Of a stretch of 64,000 nt of DNA, positions 35,217-44,291 are shown piece after piece. The DNA comes from Bacteroidota bacterium. Its GTDB lineage: Bacteria; Bacteroidota; Bacteroidia; Flavobacteriales; Flavobacteriaceae. The notes under the pieces are model-generated. The model did not search any database and was not told the origin of the DNA. It saw only the letters and a list, made by a program, of their open reading frames with translations. The DNA is taken from assembly GCA_027620655.1 (NCBI GenBank), contig JAQCDS010000008.1:1-64000 (forward strand). The letters are read 5' to 3'. Every line of letters begins with the position of its first letter. The first letter of the stretch is position 1. Made by a program: the position numbers and the translations under genes.

Positions 35217-35767
35217 CGAAAACAACTGATTTCATGATCGTTAACCATACCTGTGGCTTGCATATGCGCATAGACTACAGTACTACCAACAAATTTGAAT
35301 CCACGTATTTTTAAATTCTTACTAATGGCATCACTCAAGGGGGTATTGGCGGGAAGTTTTTTATAATCTGTAATGTGATTTTTTATGGGTTTTCCATCAA
35401 CAAAAGCCCAAATATAATTGCTAAAACTTTTAAATTCTTCTTGGATTTTTAAAAAAGCTTGAGCATTACTAATGGCGGCTTTTATTTTGAGTTTATTTCT
35501 AATAATCCCTTTGTTTTGGACAAGTTCCTGAAATTTTGTTTCATTATAGCTCGCCACTTTTTTGTAATCAAAATCATCAAAAGCTGTTCTAAAATTTTCA
35601 CGTTTTTTAAGTACAGTAATCCAACTCAGTCCTGCCTGAAAGGTTTCAAGAATTAGAAATTCAAATAGTTTTTGATCATCAAAAAGGGGAACACCCCACT
35701 CCGTATCATGATAATTTTCATAGAGGGTATTCCCCTCGCACCAGCCACAGCGTTGTTTTTTTGTCAT
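35192..35767 (-). CDS. tag: DNA-3-methyladenine glycosylase I
   Basis: Base-excision repair enzyme that removes 3-methyladenine from DNA. The 191 residues carry RCGWCEGN at the N-terminus with the first zinc Cys, YHDTEWGVPLFDD with the conserved His and Trp, the LETFQAGLSWITVLKKRENF helix-hairpin region with the active-site Glu, and NDHEISCFR at the C-terminus with the last zinc His and Cys. Full length for the family. It is 19 bases downstream of truB on the same strand. Confidence 0.95.
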   Translation of the reverse strand: MTKKQRCGWCEGNTLYENYHDTEWGVPLFDDQKLFEFLILETFQAGLSWITVLKKRENFRTAFDDFDYKKVASYNETKFQELVQNKGIIRNKLKIKAAISNAQAFLKIQEEFKSFSNYIWAFVDGKPIKNHITDYKKLPANTPLSDAISKNLKIRGFKFVGSTVVYAHMQATGMVNDHEISCFRYNEVALE

Positions 35768-35786
35768 GATGATGTCTCAACAAAAA

Positions 35787-36482
35787 TTATTCCTTTTTTA
35801 AACTATCAATAAAAGCATCAACAGAAATAGCATGATCAACAGAAAAATTTCCAATTTTAGTACGCATCAATGCAGATAAGTGAGCGCCAGAATTTAGTGC
35901 TTTTCCAAAATCGTGTGCTAAAGATCGGATATATGTGCCTTTGCTACATTGAATTTCAAAATCTACTTCTAAGCCATTTATGGCAGTAATATTGAAAAAA
36001 TCTATAACGATTTTACGAGCCGAAATTTCCACTTCTTTGCCTTCTCTTGCAAATTCATAAAGTCGTTTTCCATCTTTTTTTAGTGCCGAAAAAACAGGAG
36101 GATATTGTTTTATAGTCCCTGTAAATTTTGCAGTCGTTTGATGGATTAAATCTTCTGTAATGTGTGTTGTGGGGTATGTGGCATCAATCTCAGTTTCTAA
36201 GTCATAAGAGGGTGTTGTACTGCCCAAAACGAGTGTTCCAGTGTATGTTTTTACTTGAGCTTGATACTGTTCAATTTGCTTTGTTTTTTTTCCTGTACAA
36301 ATAATTAAAAGTCCTGTGGCCAAAGGGTCTAAAGTGCCAGCATGTCCAACTTTAATTTTTTTAATTTGAAATGTTTTTCGAATATGCCAACGCAGTTTGT
36401 TGACTACCTGAAAAGAAGTCCATTCTAGGGGTTTATCAATCAACAATAGCTGACCATTTTTATAGTCTTCAACGGTTTTCAT
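35787..36482 (-). CDS. truB: tRNA pseudouridine(55) synthase TruB
   Basis: Makes pseudouridine 55 in the T loop of tRNAs. The catalytic motif GHAGTLDPLATGLL places the nucleophile Asp at 52. Other landmarks are the N-terminal GQLLLIDKPLEWTSFQVVNK, the KQYPPVFSALKKDGKRLYE segment and CSKGTYIRSLAHDFG. The protein is 231 residues long, shorter than the E. coli enzyme because the C-terminal PUA part is reduced, as usual in Bacteroidota. It follows uppP by three bases in the ftsX-DUF3098-uppP-truB run. Confidence 0.96.
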   Translation of the reverse strand: MKTVEDYKNGQLLLIDKPLEWTSFQVVNKLRWHIRKTFQIKKIKVGHAGTLDPLATGLLIICTGKKTKQIEQYQAQVKTYTGTLVLGSTTPSYDLETEIDATYPTTHITEDLIHQTTAKFTGTIKQYPPVFSALKKDGKRLYEFAREGKEVEISARKIVIDFFNITAINGLEVDFEIQCSKGTYIRSLAHDFGKALNSGAHLSALMRTKIGNFSVDHAISVDAFIDSLKKE

Positions 36483-36485
36483 GAC

Positions 36486-37277
36486 TTAAAAATAGGTTGA
36501 TAAAATGGCAATAATTCCAACCACAGCACAGTAGTAGGTAAAATATTTTAATTGGCTATTTTTCACCAATCGAATCATCCATGTACACGCCAATAAGCCC
36601 GACACAAATGCCGTAATAAATCCAATACCTAACGATGTAATTTGTGCATTTTCGTAACTCAATTCGCCACTAAAAATATCTTTAAAAATTTTTCCAAATA
36701 TTAAAGGGATAACCATCAAAAATGAAAATCTGGCCGCCTTGGTTTTGTCAATGCCAAGCAACACGGCTGTAGAAATCGTAGCACCCGATCTTGAAATTCC
36801 AGGGAGTATGGCTACGGCTTGTGCTACACCAACTGTAAAAGCATTTTTAAAACTTACATTTTTTGAAGTGTTTTGCGCTCGATCGGCCAATAATAGCAAA
36901 AGTCCTGTTATGATAAGCATAGCACCAACCAAAACGATATTATTTGAAAATAAGGATTCCAATTCCGTTTCAAAAAAAACACCAATTAAGGCCGCAGGAA
37001 GCATTGAAATTATAATTTTAAAAATGAATTGGGTATTAGAATTCCATTCAAATTTCAGAAGCTCTTTTATGATTTCAAAAATATCTTTTCTAAACACCAC
37101 AATGGTACTTAAGGCGGTTGCAAAATGTAGAACTACTGTAAAAATCATACTTTCTTTTGGGAGAGAGTTGTCGCCAAGTAGCGATTTTCCAAGTTCCAAA
37201 TGTCCGCTAGATGAAACAGGAAGAAATTCTGTAAGCCCCTGAATAATACCTAGAATAAGACTGTCTAAATAATCCAC
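36486..37277 (-). CDS. uppP: Undecaprenyl-diphosphate phosphatase
   Basis: Integral inner-membrane enzyme that dephosphorylates undecaprenyl diphosphate to recycle the lipid carrier for cell-wall and polysaccharide synthesis. The 263 residues contain the two family motifs: GLTEFLPVSSSGHLELGK near residues 14-31 and LPGISRSGATISTAVLLG near the middle, within about eight hydrophobic helices. The start is one base after the DUF3098 stop, implying coupling. Confidence 0.96.
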   Translation of the reverse strand: MDYLDSLILGIIQGLTEFLPVSSSGHLELGKSLLGDNSLPKESMIFTVVLHFATALSTIVVFRKDIFEIIKELLKFEWNSNTQFIFKIIISMLPAALIGVFFETELESLFSNNIVLVGAMLIITGLLLLLADRAQNTSKNVSFKNAFTVGVAQAVAILPGISRSGATISTAVLLGIDKTKAARFSFLMVIPLIFGKIFKDIFSGELSYENAQITSLGIGFITAFVSGLLACTWMIRLVKNSQLKYFTYYCAVVGIIAILSTYF

Positions 37278-37529
37278 TTATGATTTAGGTTTTAGAAGAA
37301 TTGCATAGATCTGAATACCAAAACCAATAAGGATGAGTGTTGGAGCAACACGTATTCTTTGTACACTAAAAACAGCATCACTAAAAACATTGGGATCATC
37401 AGAACCACCACCTGCCATTAGAATAAACCCAAGAGCAATAAAAGCCAAACCGATAAACATCCAAATGTAGTTTTTCTTTGAAAAAACAAAGTTTTGTTTT
37501 GCGGCTTCTTTTCGTTTTTTTTCTCCCAT
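37278..37529 (-). CDS. DUF3098 small membrane protein
   Basis: An 83-residue protein with two hydrophobic helices (YIWMFIGLAFIALGFILMAGG and APTLILIGFGIQIYAILL), a Lys-rich N-terminus and an extracytoplasmic loop between them. This DUF3098 family is regularly found between ftsX and uppP in Bacteroidota. Its function is unknown; the fixed position suggests a link to cell envelope growth. Confidence 0.9.
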   Translation of the reverse strand: MGEKKRKEAAKQNFVFSKKNYIWMFIGLAFIALGFILMAGGGSDDPNVFSDAVFSVQRIRVAPTLILIGFGIQIYAILLKPKS

Positions 37530-37563
37530 AGTTTTTTTGTTTTATTGTAGATGTGTAAGTAGT

Positions 37564-38442
37564 TTAATAGTAAAGTTGATCTGTTTTTAGATTTAAAAAA
37601 CGTTGTGTTGCCAAGTGTGTACTGATCCATGTGATGACTATTCCAATTCCTAAAATACACATAAACAAAATCCCTAATTCTATAGGATAATCAATGAGTT
37701 TTAGTTCTGGAAAAGAAGTGTTTAGATAGTAAATAAGTAAACAATTGGCGCCAATGCCTACTAATGCACCCAAAACACCTAATCGGATATTATGAAGTAC
37801 AAATGGCCTTCTTATAAATTGCTTTGTAGCTCCAACCATTTGCATGGTTTTTATTGAAAAACGTTTGGAATATACGGCTAAACGGATAGAACTATTTATG
37901 AGCAACATTGCAATAATGGCGAATATCCCACTAATGACCAAAATCCAAAACCCTAGACGTTTTACATTACTATTCATAAGTGAAACAAGGTCTTTATCAT
38001 ATTTGACATCTTCCACAAAATTTTTCTGTAGTGCTTTTTCGGAGATACTGTCTAATCTTTTTGCAGTAACATATGGGGCGAGCAAATTGACTTCAAGGGA
38101 GTTTTTTAATGGGTTGTAGCCCACATCATCCAAAAAGTCTTTGCCATACTCAGCGGCCATAAATGTTGCGGCTTCATCTTTGGAGATAAATCGGGTTTGT
38201 TTGACATAACTGGCTACACTCAAGCTTTTCTTCAATTGATTGATTTCAATGGGTTTTGTTTCATCTTCCAAATAAATGGTAAGAACTACTTTTTCTTTAA
38301 ATTCATCAGAAATGTGCTTAGCGTTTAGCACTAAAATTCCTAAAATTCCGAGTAAAAAAAGCACCAAACTAATGCTGATGACTACTGAAAAGTAGGAGGA
38401 TATTAATCGTCTTTTTTGATGTTTTTCAAATGTTGAGCCCAT
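37564..38442 (-). CDS. ftsX: Cell division protein FtsX
   Basis: Permease-like partner of the ATPase FtsE, which controls peptidoglycan hydrolases at the division site. The 292 residues start at the ATG at 38442 (MGSTFEKHQKRRLISSYFS); a longer frame to 38502 is not needed. Helix 1 (about 21-43) is followed by the extracellular ECD with VVLTIYLEDETKPIEI, then three helices in the C-terminal FtsX domain (WILVISGIFAIIAMLLI, GALVGIGANCLLIYYL, ILFMCILGIGIVITWIS). ftsE is not in the window. Confidence 0.93.
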   Translation of the reverse strand: MGSTFEKHQKRRLISSYFSVVISISLVLFLLGILGILVLNAKHISDEFKEKVVLTIYLEDETKPIEINQLKKSLSVASYVKQTRFISKDEAATFMAAEYGKDFLDDVGYNPLKNSLEVNLLAPYVTAKRLDSISEKALQKNFVEDVKYDKDLVSLMNSNVKRLGFWILVISGIFAIIAMLLINSSIRLAVYSKRFSIKTMQMVGATKQFIRRPFVLHNIRLGVLGALVGIGANCLLIYYLNTSFPELKLIDYPIELGILFMCILGIGIVITWISTHLATQRFLNLKTDQLYY

Positions 38443-38491
38443 TGCTTTAGTCTTGGTTTGGTAAAAATATAAAACTTCCTCAAATAAAATG

Positions 38492-38499
38492 TAAATTTG
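38492..38499 (+). promoter_or_regulatory. Promoter -7 box of leuS
   Basis: TAAATTTG matches TAnnTTTG and lies 20 bases before the leuS ATG; the -33 region is weak. Confidence 0.42.
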
Positions 38500-38519
38500 C
38501 AAGCAATAAAGTAGGAATC

Positions 38520-41336
38520 ATGACATACAATTTCAGGGAAATTGAAGCCAAATGGCAAAACTATTGGGAGCAAAACCACACATTTAAAGCAGAATTAAGT
38601 TCTGAAAACCCAAAATATTATGTACTAGATATGTTTCCATATCCTAGTGGTGCGGGCTTGCACGTTGGGCATCCCTTAGGATATATTGCATCTGATATTT
38701 ATGCGCGCTACAAACGTCACAAGGGGTTCAATGTTTTGCATCCACAAGGGTATGATAGTTTTGGGCTACCTGCCGAACAATATGCGATTGAAACGGGTCA
38801 GCATCCTGCAGTTACTACAGAAGAAAATATCAATACATACCGGCGTCAGCTCGATCAAATAGGATTTTCTTTTGATTGGAGTCGGGAAGTACGAACCTCT
38901 TCTCCAGAGTATTACAAATGGACACAATGGATTTTTATTCAATTATTTGAATCTTGGTACGATCGTTCAGCAAACAAAGCAAGACCAATTTCAGAGCTTA
39001 TGGCTCTATTTTCAAAAGAAGGGAACAAGTCCGTAGATGCTGTTTGCGATGATGATACACCTACTTTTTCTGCTACACAATGGACTACTTTTTCAGAAAA
39101 AGAACAACAAAACATTCTTTTAAAATACAGATTAACCTATTTGGCAGAAACAGAGGTCAATTGGTGTCCAGAGCTCGGTACAGTTTTGGCCAATGACGAA
39201 ATTGTCAATGGGGTTTCAGAGCGTGGAGGATTTCCTGTGGTTAGAAAAAAAATGACCCAGTGGAGTATGCGTATATCTGCTTATGCCGATCGTTTGTTGA
39301 CAGGTCTTGATACAATAGATTGGACCGATGCGCTTAAAGAAAGTCAACGCAATTGGATTGGAAAATCTGTAGGCGCATCTGTACGCTTTAATGTTGTAGA
39401 TTTTGATGCCAAAATTGAAGTTTTTACCACTAGACCCGATACAATTTTTGGAGTTTCATTTATGACATTGGCTCCAGAACATGAACTTGTAAATGCCATT
39501 ACAACAGATGCGCAAAGGCTAGCAGTTGAAGACTATATTTTAGCCACTTCAAAACGAAGTGAACGTGAACGAATGGCGGATGTAAAAACCATTTCAGGGG
39601 TCTTTACTGGAGCTTATGCCGAGCATCCATTTACAAAAGAACCCATCCCTATTTGGATTGGAGATTATGTTCTTGCAGGTTACGGAACAGGTGCTGTAAT
39701 GGCTGTACCCTGTGGTGATCAAAGAGATTATGATTTTGCAAAACATTTTGATATTTCTATTCCAAATATTTTTCACGATACTGATATTTCAAAAGAAGCA
39801 TTTACTGATAAATCAAATACTAAAATTGCAAACAGTCAATTTTTGGACGGATTAGATTTTAAAGCAGCTACAAAATCAGTAATTGAAGCGCTAGAAAAAA
39901 TCAATCAGGGAGAAGGTAAGATCAACTATCGTTTACGTGATGCGGTCTTTTCTAGACAGCGCTATTGGGGGGAACCTTTTCCAGTGTATTATGTAGAAGG
40001 GATGCCACAAATGATAGATCAAAATCATTTGCCAATTTCACTTCCAGAAGTCGAAAAATATTTACCAACGGAAGAAGGAGAGCCGCCTTTGGGGCGTGCT
40101 GAGGTTTGGGCTTGGGATACTCAAAAAAATACAATCGTCCATAATTCTGAAATAGACCACAAAACAGTATTTCCATTAGAACTCAATACCATGCCAGGAT
40201 GGGCGGGGAGCTCGTGGTATTTTAACCGTTATATGGATCCTCACAATTCGGATGAATTTGCAAGTCAAGAGGCACTTAATTATTGGCAAGAAGTAGATTT
40301 GTACATTGGTGGGAGCGAGCACGCAACGGGACATTTATTATATGCACGTTTTTGGCAAAAATTTCTATTTGATAGAGGCTATTTACCTAAGGATGAATTT
40401 GCAAAAAAATTGATCAATCAAGGGATGATTTTGGGAACTAGTGCTTTTGTTGCTCGAGTTGAAGGCAGCAATACTTTTGTTTCCAATGATCAAATTAATG
40501 ATAAAAACGTACAATACATTCATGCTGATGTCAGTTTTGTAAATGCTTCTGACGAATTGGACATTGAGGCGTTTAAATTGTGGCGAAAAGAATTTTCTGA
40601 TGCAGAATTTATGTTATCTGAAGATGGAAGTTTTAAGGTCAAACGCGAGGTTGAGAAAATGTCAAAATCAAAATATAATGTGGTCAATCCAGATGAAATT
40701 TGTGAAACCTATGGGGCAGATGCCCTACGATTATATGAGATGTTTTTGGGGCCATTGGAGCAATATAAGCCTTGGAATACCGCAGGGATTACTGGAGTAT
40801 CAAGTTTTCTAAAAAAATTATGGAAATTGTATATCGGAGATTCTGGTTTAAAAGTAAATGATGCTCAGCCAACTAAGGACAACCTAAAAACACTCCATAA
40901 AACCATAAAAAAAGTAACTGAAGACATTGAGCAATTTTCGTTTAATACATCGGTGTCTAATTTTATGATTGCCGTTAACGAATTGAGTGTTCAGAAGTGT
41001 ACAAGTCGTGAGGTTTTGGAATCTCTTTTAATTTTGATTTCGCCATACGCACCACATATTGCCGAAGAACTCTGGGCAAAACTCGGTCATCAGTCCTCCA
41101 TTTCAACAGCTGAATTTCCAGTTTTCGAGCCTAAGCATTTAGTCGAAAGTTCTAAAAACTATCCTATTTCCTTTAATGGAAAAATGCGTTTTACACTGGA
41201 ATTACCTTTAGATTTAAGCAAAGAAGAAATTGAGAAAACAGTATTGGCGCACGAAAAAACCATAGCACAATTAGAAGGGCGTGTTCCAAAAAAAGTGATT
41301 GTTGTTCCTGGTAAAATTGTAAATATTGTTGGCTGA
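38520..41336 (+). CDS. leuS: Leucyl-tRNA synthetase
   Basis: Class I synthetase that charges tRNA-Leu; 938 residues. The HIGH-type motif FPYPSGAGLHVGHPLGY is near residues 38-54 and KMSKS is at 713-717. The CP1 editing domain lies between, with TTRPDTIFGVSFMTLAPEH and GTGAVMAVPCGDQRDYDFA. The approximately 50-residue insertion before YRLTYLAETEVNWCPELG (RPISELMALF, EKEQQNILLK) is typical of Bacteroidota. The 3' end overlaps the SemiSWEET start by 11 bases, and ftsX is divergent. Confidence 0.97.
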   Translation: MTYNFREIEAKWQNYWEQNHTFKAELSSENPKYYVLDMFPYPSGAGLHVGHPLGYIASDIYARYKRHKGFNVLHPQGYDSFGLPAEQYAIETGQHPAVTTEENINTYRRQLDQIGFSFDWSREVRTSSPEYYKWTQWIFIQLFESWYDRSANKARPISELMALFSKEGNKSVDAVCDDDTPTFSATQWTTFSEKEQQNILLKYRLTYLAETEVNWCPELGTVLANDEIVNGVSERGGFPVVRKKMTQWSMRISAYADRLLTGLDTIDWTDALKESQRNWIGKSVGASVRFNVVDFDAKIEVFTTRPDTIFGVSFMTLAPEHELVNAITTDAQRLAVEDYILATSKRSERERMADVKTISGVFTGAYAEHPFTKEPIPIWIGDYVLAGYGTGAVMAVPCGDQRDYDFAKHFDISIPNIFHDTDISKEAFTDKSNTKIANSQFLDGLDFKAATKSVIEALEKINQGEGKINYRLRDAVFSRQRYWGEPFPVYYVEGMPQMIDQNHLPISLPEVEKYLPTEEGEPPLGRAEVWAWDTQKNTIVHNSEIDHKTVFPLELNTMPGWAGSSWYFNRYMDPHNSDEFASQEALNYWQEVDLYIGGSEHATGHLLYARFWQKFLFDRGYLPKDEFAKKLINQGMILGTSAFVARVEGSNTFVSNDQINDKNVQYIHADVSFVNASDELDIEAFKLWRKEFSDAEFMLSEDGSFKVKREVEKMSKSKYNVVNPDEICETYGADALRLYEMFLGPLEQYKPWNTAGITGVSSFLKKLWKLYIGDSGLKVNDAQPTKDNLKTLHKTIKKVTEDIEQFSFNTSVSNFMIAVNELSVQKCTSREVLESLLILISPYAPHIAEELWAKLGHQSSISTAEFPVFEPKHLVESSKNYPISFNGKMRFTLELPLDLSKEEIEKTVLAHEKTIAQLEGRVPKKVIVVPGKIVNIVG

Positions 41337-41598
41337 TATCGATTATATTGAAGGCATTGGGTTGTTAGCAGCAGCGCTAACCACCTATTCGTTTTTCCCC
41401 CAAGTGTATAAAACCTGGAAAACGAAAGACGTTTCAGCATTTTCAATGACAACATTCACATTATTTTTTATTGGTATTGTATGTTGGTTGATTTATGGAA
41501 TCCACAAAGAAAGCCTATCAATGATTTTAGCCAATACTATTACAATGGTTTTGGCATTTATTATTTTGGTATTCATTTTTAAATACAGAAAACCTTAA
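41326..41598 (+). CDS. SemiSWEET-type PQ-loop transporter
   Basis: A 90-residue inner-membrane protein with three helices and the PQ-loop motif SFFPQVYKTWKTKDVSAFS, as in bacterial SemiSWEET sugar carriers, which act as dimers. The start must be one of two TTG codons at 41326 or 41329, inside the end of leuS; the first in-frame ATG is far too late. Expression is therefore probably coupled to leuS. The substrate is unknown, a mono- or disaccharide being usual for the family. Confidence 0.83.
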   Translation: MLADIDYIEGIGLLAAALTTYSFFPQVYKTWKTKDVSAFSMTTFTLFFIGIVCWLIYGIHKESLSMILANTITMVLAFIILVFIFKYRKP

Positions 41599-41631
41599 CG
41601 TTTAAAATTTCACTTTTTGAAGAATTGGTGT

Positions 41632-41639
41632 TATTTTTG
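41632..41639 (+). promoter_or_regulatory. Candidate -7 box for the Zn-peptidase gene
   Basis: TATTTTTG fits TAnnTTTG, 28 bases before the ATG at 41668; no convincing -33 element. Confidence 0.35.
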
Positions 41640-41667
41640 ATGTACAAAATCTAAAAAAACAAATCTT

Positions 41668-42360
41668 ATGGGAACCTATTATTTACTACTTGGACTAATA
41701 GCGCTAGTCAGTTGGATGGTAAGCTCTACCTTGAAGCGTAAATTTGCAAAATATTCAAAAACACACTTACGTAATGGCATGTCGGGTGCAGAAATTGCAG
41801 AAAAAATGCTTGCCGATCATGGTATAAACAATGTTCGTGTGGTTTCTGTAAAAGGGCGTTTGACCGATCATTATAATCCAAAAGATCGCACAGTAAACTT
41901 GAGTGAAGCCGTCTATCACGAACGCAATGCAGCTGCAGCTGCGGTGGCTGCTCACGAATGTGGGCATGCAGTACAGCATGCACAAGCCTATAGTTGGTTA
42001 CAAACACGTTCAATGCTTGTACCGATTGTTAATGTCTCATCAAGTCTATCGATGTGGATCATTCTAGCAGGCTTAATGCTTGGTTTTGGTGCGGGTCTTG
42101 GTCTTGGATTTTGGGTGGCTGTACTTGGTTTTGGATTAATGGCCGTTGCAACTGTTTTTAGTTTTGTAACGCTACCAGTAGAGTACGATGCGAGTAACAG
42201 AGCATTAGCTTGGCTAAAAAACAGGAATATCGTGTCTCGCGAAGAATATAAAGATGCAGAAGATGCTTTGAAATGGGCGGCACGCACATATTTAGTGGCT
42301 GCACTAGGTGCTTTAGCAACATTGATGTATTGGGCGCTTCAAATTTTTGGCAGAGACTAG
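41668..42360 (+). CDS. Membrane zinc metallopeptidase (YugP-like)
   Basis: A 230-residue membrane protein of the neutral zinc metallopeptidase family related to YugP. The zinc motif HECGH (HEXXH) is at 96-100 in AAVAAHECGHAVQHAQ, preceded by YHERNAAA and followed by two long helices (SLSMWIILAGLMLGFGAGLG and GLGFWVAVLGFGLMAVATVF) and LPVEYDASNRALAWL with the distal Glu and Asp residues. Its physiological substrates are unknown. The stop overlaps that of the convergent Lrp gene in a CTAG. Confidence 0.9.
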   Translation: MGTYYLLLGLIALVSWMVSSTLKRKFAKYSKTHLRNGMSGAEIAEKMLADHGINNVRVVSVKGRLTDHYNPKDRTVNLSEAVYHERNAAAAAVAAHECGHAVQHAQAYSWLQTRSMLVPIVNVSSSLSMWIILAGLMLGFGAGLGLGFWVAVLGFGLMAVATVFSFVTLPVEYDASNRALAWLKNRNIVSREEYKDAEDALKWAARTYLVAALGALATLMYWALQIFGRD

Positions 42361-42815
42361 ATTTTAATCTGTCGATCCAACTGTTGATTTAATGAAATAA
42401 ACGTTTCTGTTCTGGAAACACCAGAAATATCCTGAATGCTTTTATTAAGGACATTCATTAAATGTTCGTTGTCTTTACAAAGGATTTTGATAAGAATACT
42501 CCAATCGCCGGTCGTGTAGTGGCATTCCAAAACTTCTGGAATCCGCTTGAGTTGACGTACAGCTTCGGCATTGTTTTTGGCTTTTTCGAGATAAACACCA
42601 ACAAAAGCCATGGTTTTATACCCTAAAACTTTTGGATTAATCACAAATTTTGATCCTTCAATCAAGCCAGAATTTTCTAGCTTTCTTAATCTTTGATGAA
42701 TAGCAGCCCCAGAAATCCCAACACTTCGTGCAATTTCTAAAATAGGGGTTCGAGCATCTTTCATTAAGGCTCTTAAAATGGTTTTATCTATACCATCAAT
42801 TGAAAATTCGGACAT
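42357..42815 (-). CDS. Lrp/AsnC family transcriptional regulator
   Basis: A 152-residue feast/famine regulator. The N-terminal winged helix (about 10-60) contains TPILEIARSVGISGAAIHQR with the recognition helix, and the C-terminal RAM domain (about 70-150) contains VLECHYTTGDWSILIKILCKD, the amino-acid-sensing fold. It lies 64 bases downstream of a saccharopine dehydrogenase gene on the same strand, so lysine or a related amino acid is a reasonable effector guess, and the dehydrogenase a likely target. Ends in a CTAG shared with the convergent Zn-peptidase. Confidence 0.93.
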   Translation of the reverse strand: MSEFSIDGIDKTILRALMKDARTPILEIARSVGISGAAIHQRLRKLENSGLIEGSKFVINPKVLGYKTMAFVGVYLEKAKNNAEAVRQLKRIPEVLECHYTTGDWSILIKILCKDNEHLMNVLNKSIQDISGVSRTETFISLNQQLDRQIKI

Positions 42816-42879
42816 ATTTTATCATTTTTTGAGTGGAATGACACAAAAATATTAAATTATTTTATAATTTATAACAAAA

Positions 42880-44244
42880 TCAGGCATTTAATATATTATA
42901 TCCTAAGTATTTTACTTCTTTTTCTTTAAAAATGATATCAAAATCTTCTAATTCTTTTAAAATTGGTTTGTATATCACTTTTTTGATAGGAATTTGAACA
43001 CCTTTTAGGTTAAATTCATTGTTTAGTACTTTTATAGCTCCAATTGCGATAGGTAATCCAACTGTTTTTGCCATTGCTGTATAGGTTTGATTGTCACCTT
43101 TACATACCATTGTAGCATCAATTTGGTGTTTTTTACCATTTAATTCGTAGCCAAATTTATGATACATCACAATCATGTCTTTGTCTTCTTGTTTTAGCGT
43201 CCAACTGTCCATTAAAATTTTTTGTAAAATTTGAGCTGGTGTTGCATTTTTAAGTTCAACTTTCTTGTTGGGATTAAATAGATCCAGTTCTTCTAATTTT
43301 TCCCAAATGATATCATCTTGATCAATTTTAAGTTGATGTCTTAATTTGAGTTCAACAGAATCTGAGTGACTATATGGTAAAAATGAATTTATAAAATCTC
43401 TATAGCTCATATGTTCGCTGTCCTCAATGGTATAACTGTCGTCTGTCATGCCGAGCATGATAAAAATTTGCCATGCTTTACCAAATCCAACCCGTCTGAT
43501 GGTCCCACGATACAAGGTATGAATAGCATCCAAACCATAAATACTTTGGTATTTTAGGGAATCTCTATTGGCATAGGCCTCAAAACGACCATAGCCATCG
43601 ACTTCCAAAAATTCTGTTCTACGGAATAAGCGGTGGTAGGGAATGTATTTAAATTTTCCTTCTTGCAAAAACTTAGCAGCGCCACCTTGCCCTGCTGTTA
43701 CCACGTTTCTAGGGTTCCATGTAAATTTGTAATTCCACAAATTATTGTCGCTTTCTGGTGCCACAAGTCCGCCGGTGAACGATTCAAAAAGAATCATCTC
43801 GCCCCCATTGGCTTTGATACGGTCAATGACTGCCATGGCACTCATATGATCGATACCAGGATCAACACCCATTTCGTTTAAAAACAACAACCCTTTGGCT
43901 TCGACCTCTTTGTGTAGGGCTTGCATCTCATCGCTTACATAAGAAGCAGTGACCATATTTTTTCCGAATTTCAAACAATCTTTGGCCACCTCGATATGAA
44001 AACGTGCGGGCAACATTGAAACCACGATATCCGCGTTTTTAATTTGTTTGTGGCGTTGTTCTTCATTAAAAACATCAAAAGCAATGGCTTGGCCGTTGGG
44101 ATGCTGATTAATGAGTTTTTCAGCAAAGGCACTATTTTTATCCGCTAAAATGACACGAAGTTGTTCTGCCTCTGACTTTTGCAGTAGGTATTGTACGAGA
44201 TAGGCTGTGGATTTACCAGCGCCAATAATGAGGATGGTTCGCAT
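42880..44244 (-). CDS. Saccharopine dehydrogenase family protein
   Basis: A 454-residue cytosolic oxidoreductase of the saccharopine reductase (Lys9-like) type. The N-terminal Rossmann motif is LIIGAGKSTAYLVQYLL, followed by ADIVVSMLPARFHIEVAKDC, MVTASYVSDEMQALH and NEMGVDPGIDHMSAMAVID, all typical. The C-terminal domain (about 130-400) contains SFTGGLVAPESDNNLWNYKF. It probably interconverts saccharopine with glutamate plus aminoadipate semialdehyde in lysine metabolism. Direction (breakdown) is inferred from the neighbouring Lrp regulator and lack of lysine biosynthesis genes. Confidence 0.88.
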   Translation of the reverse strand: MRTILIIGAGKSTAYLVQYLLQKSEAEQLRVILADKNSAFAEKLINQHPNGQAIAFDVFNEEQRHKQIKNADIVVSMLPARFHIEVAKDCLKFGKNMVTASYVSDEMQALHKEVEAKGLLFLNEMGVDPGIDHMSAMAVIDRIKANGGEMILFESFTGGLVAPESDNNLWNYKFTWNPRNVVTAGQGGAAKFLQEGKFKYIPYHRLFRRTEFLEVDGYGRFEAYANRDSLKYQSIYGLDAIHTLYRGTIRRVGFGKAWQIFIMLGMTDDSYTIEDSEHMSYRDFINSFLPYSHSDSVELKLRHQLKIDQDDIIWEKLEELDLFNPNKKVELKNATPAQILQKILMDSWTLKQEDKDMIVMYHKFGYELNGKKHQIDATMVCKGDNQTYTAMAKTVGLPIAIGAIKVLNNEFNLKGVQIPIKKVIYKPILKELEDFDIIFKEKEVKYLGYNILNA

Positions 44245-44291
44245 ATTGTGATTGCAATGATTACTTTTGTGTCTAAAGTTAAATATTTAAA

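Noticed and set aside
38443-38519. A T-box leader for leuS
   Set aside because: The space is 77 bases, has only a promoter box and no T-box sequence or antiterminator; T-boxes are not expected in this phylum.
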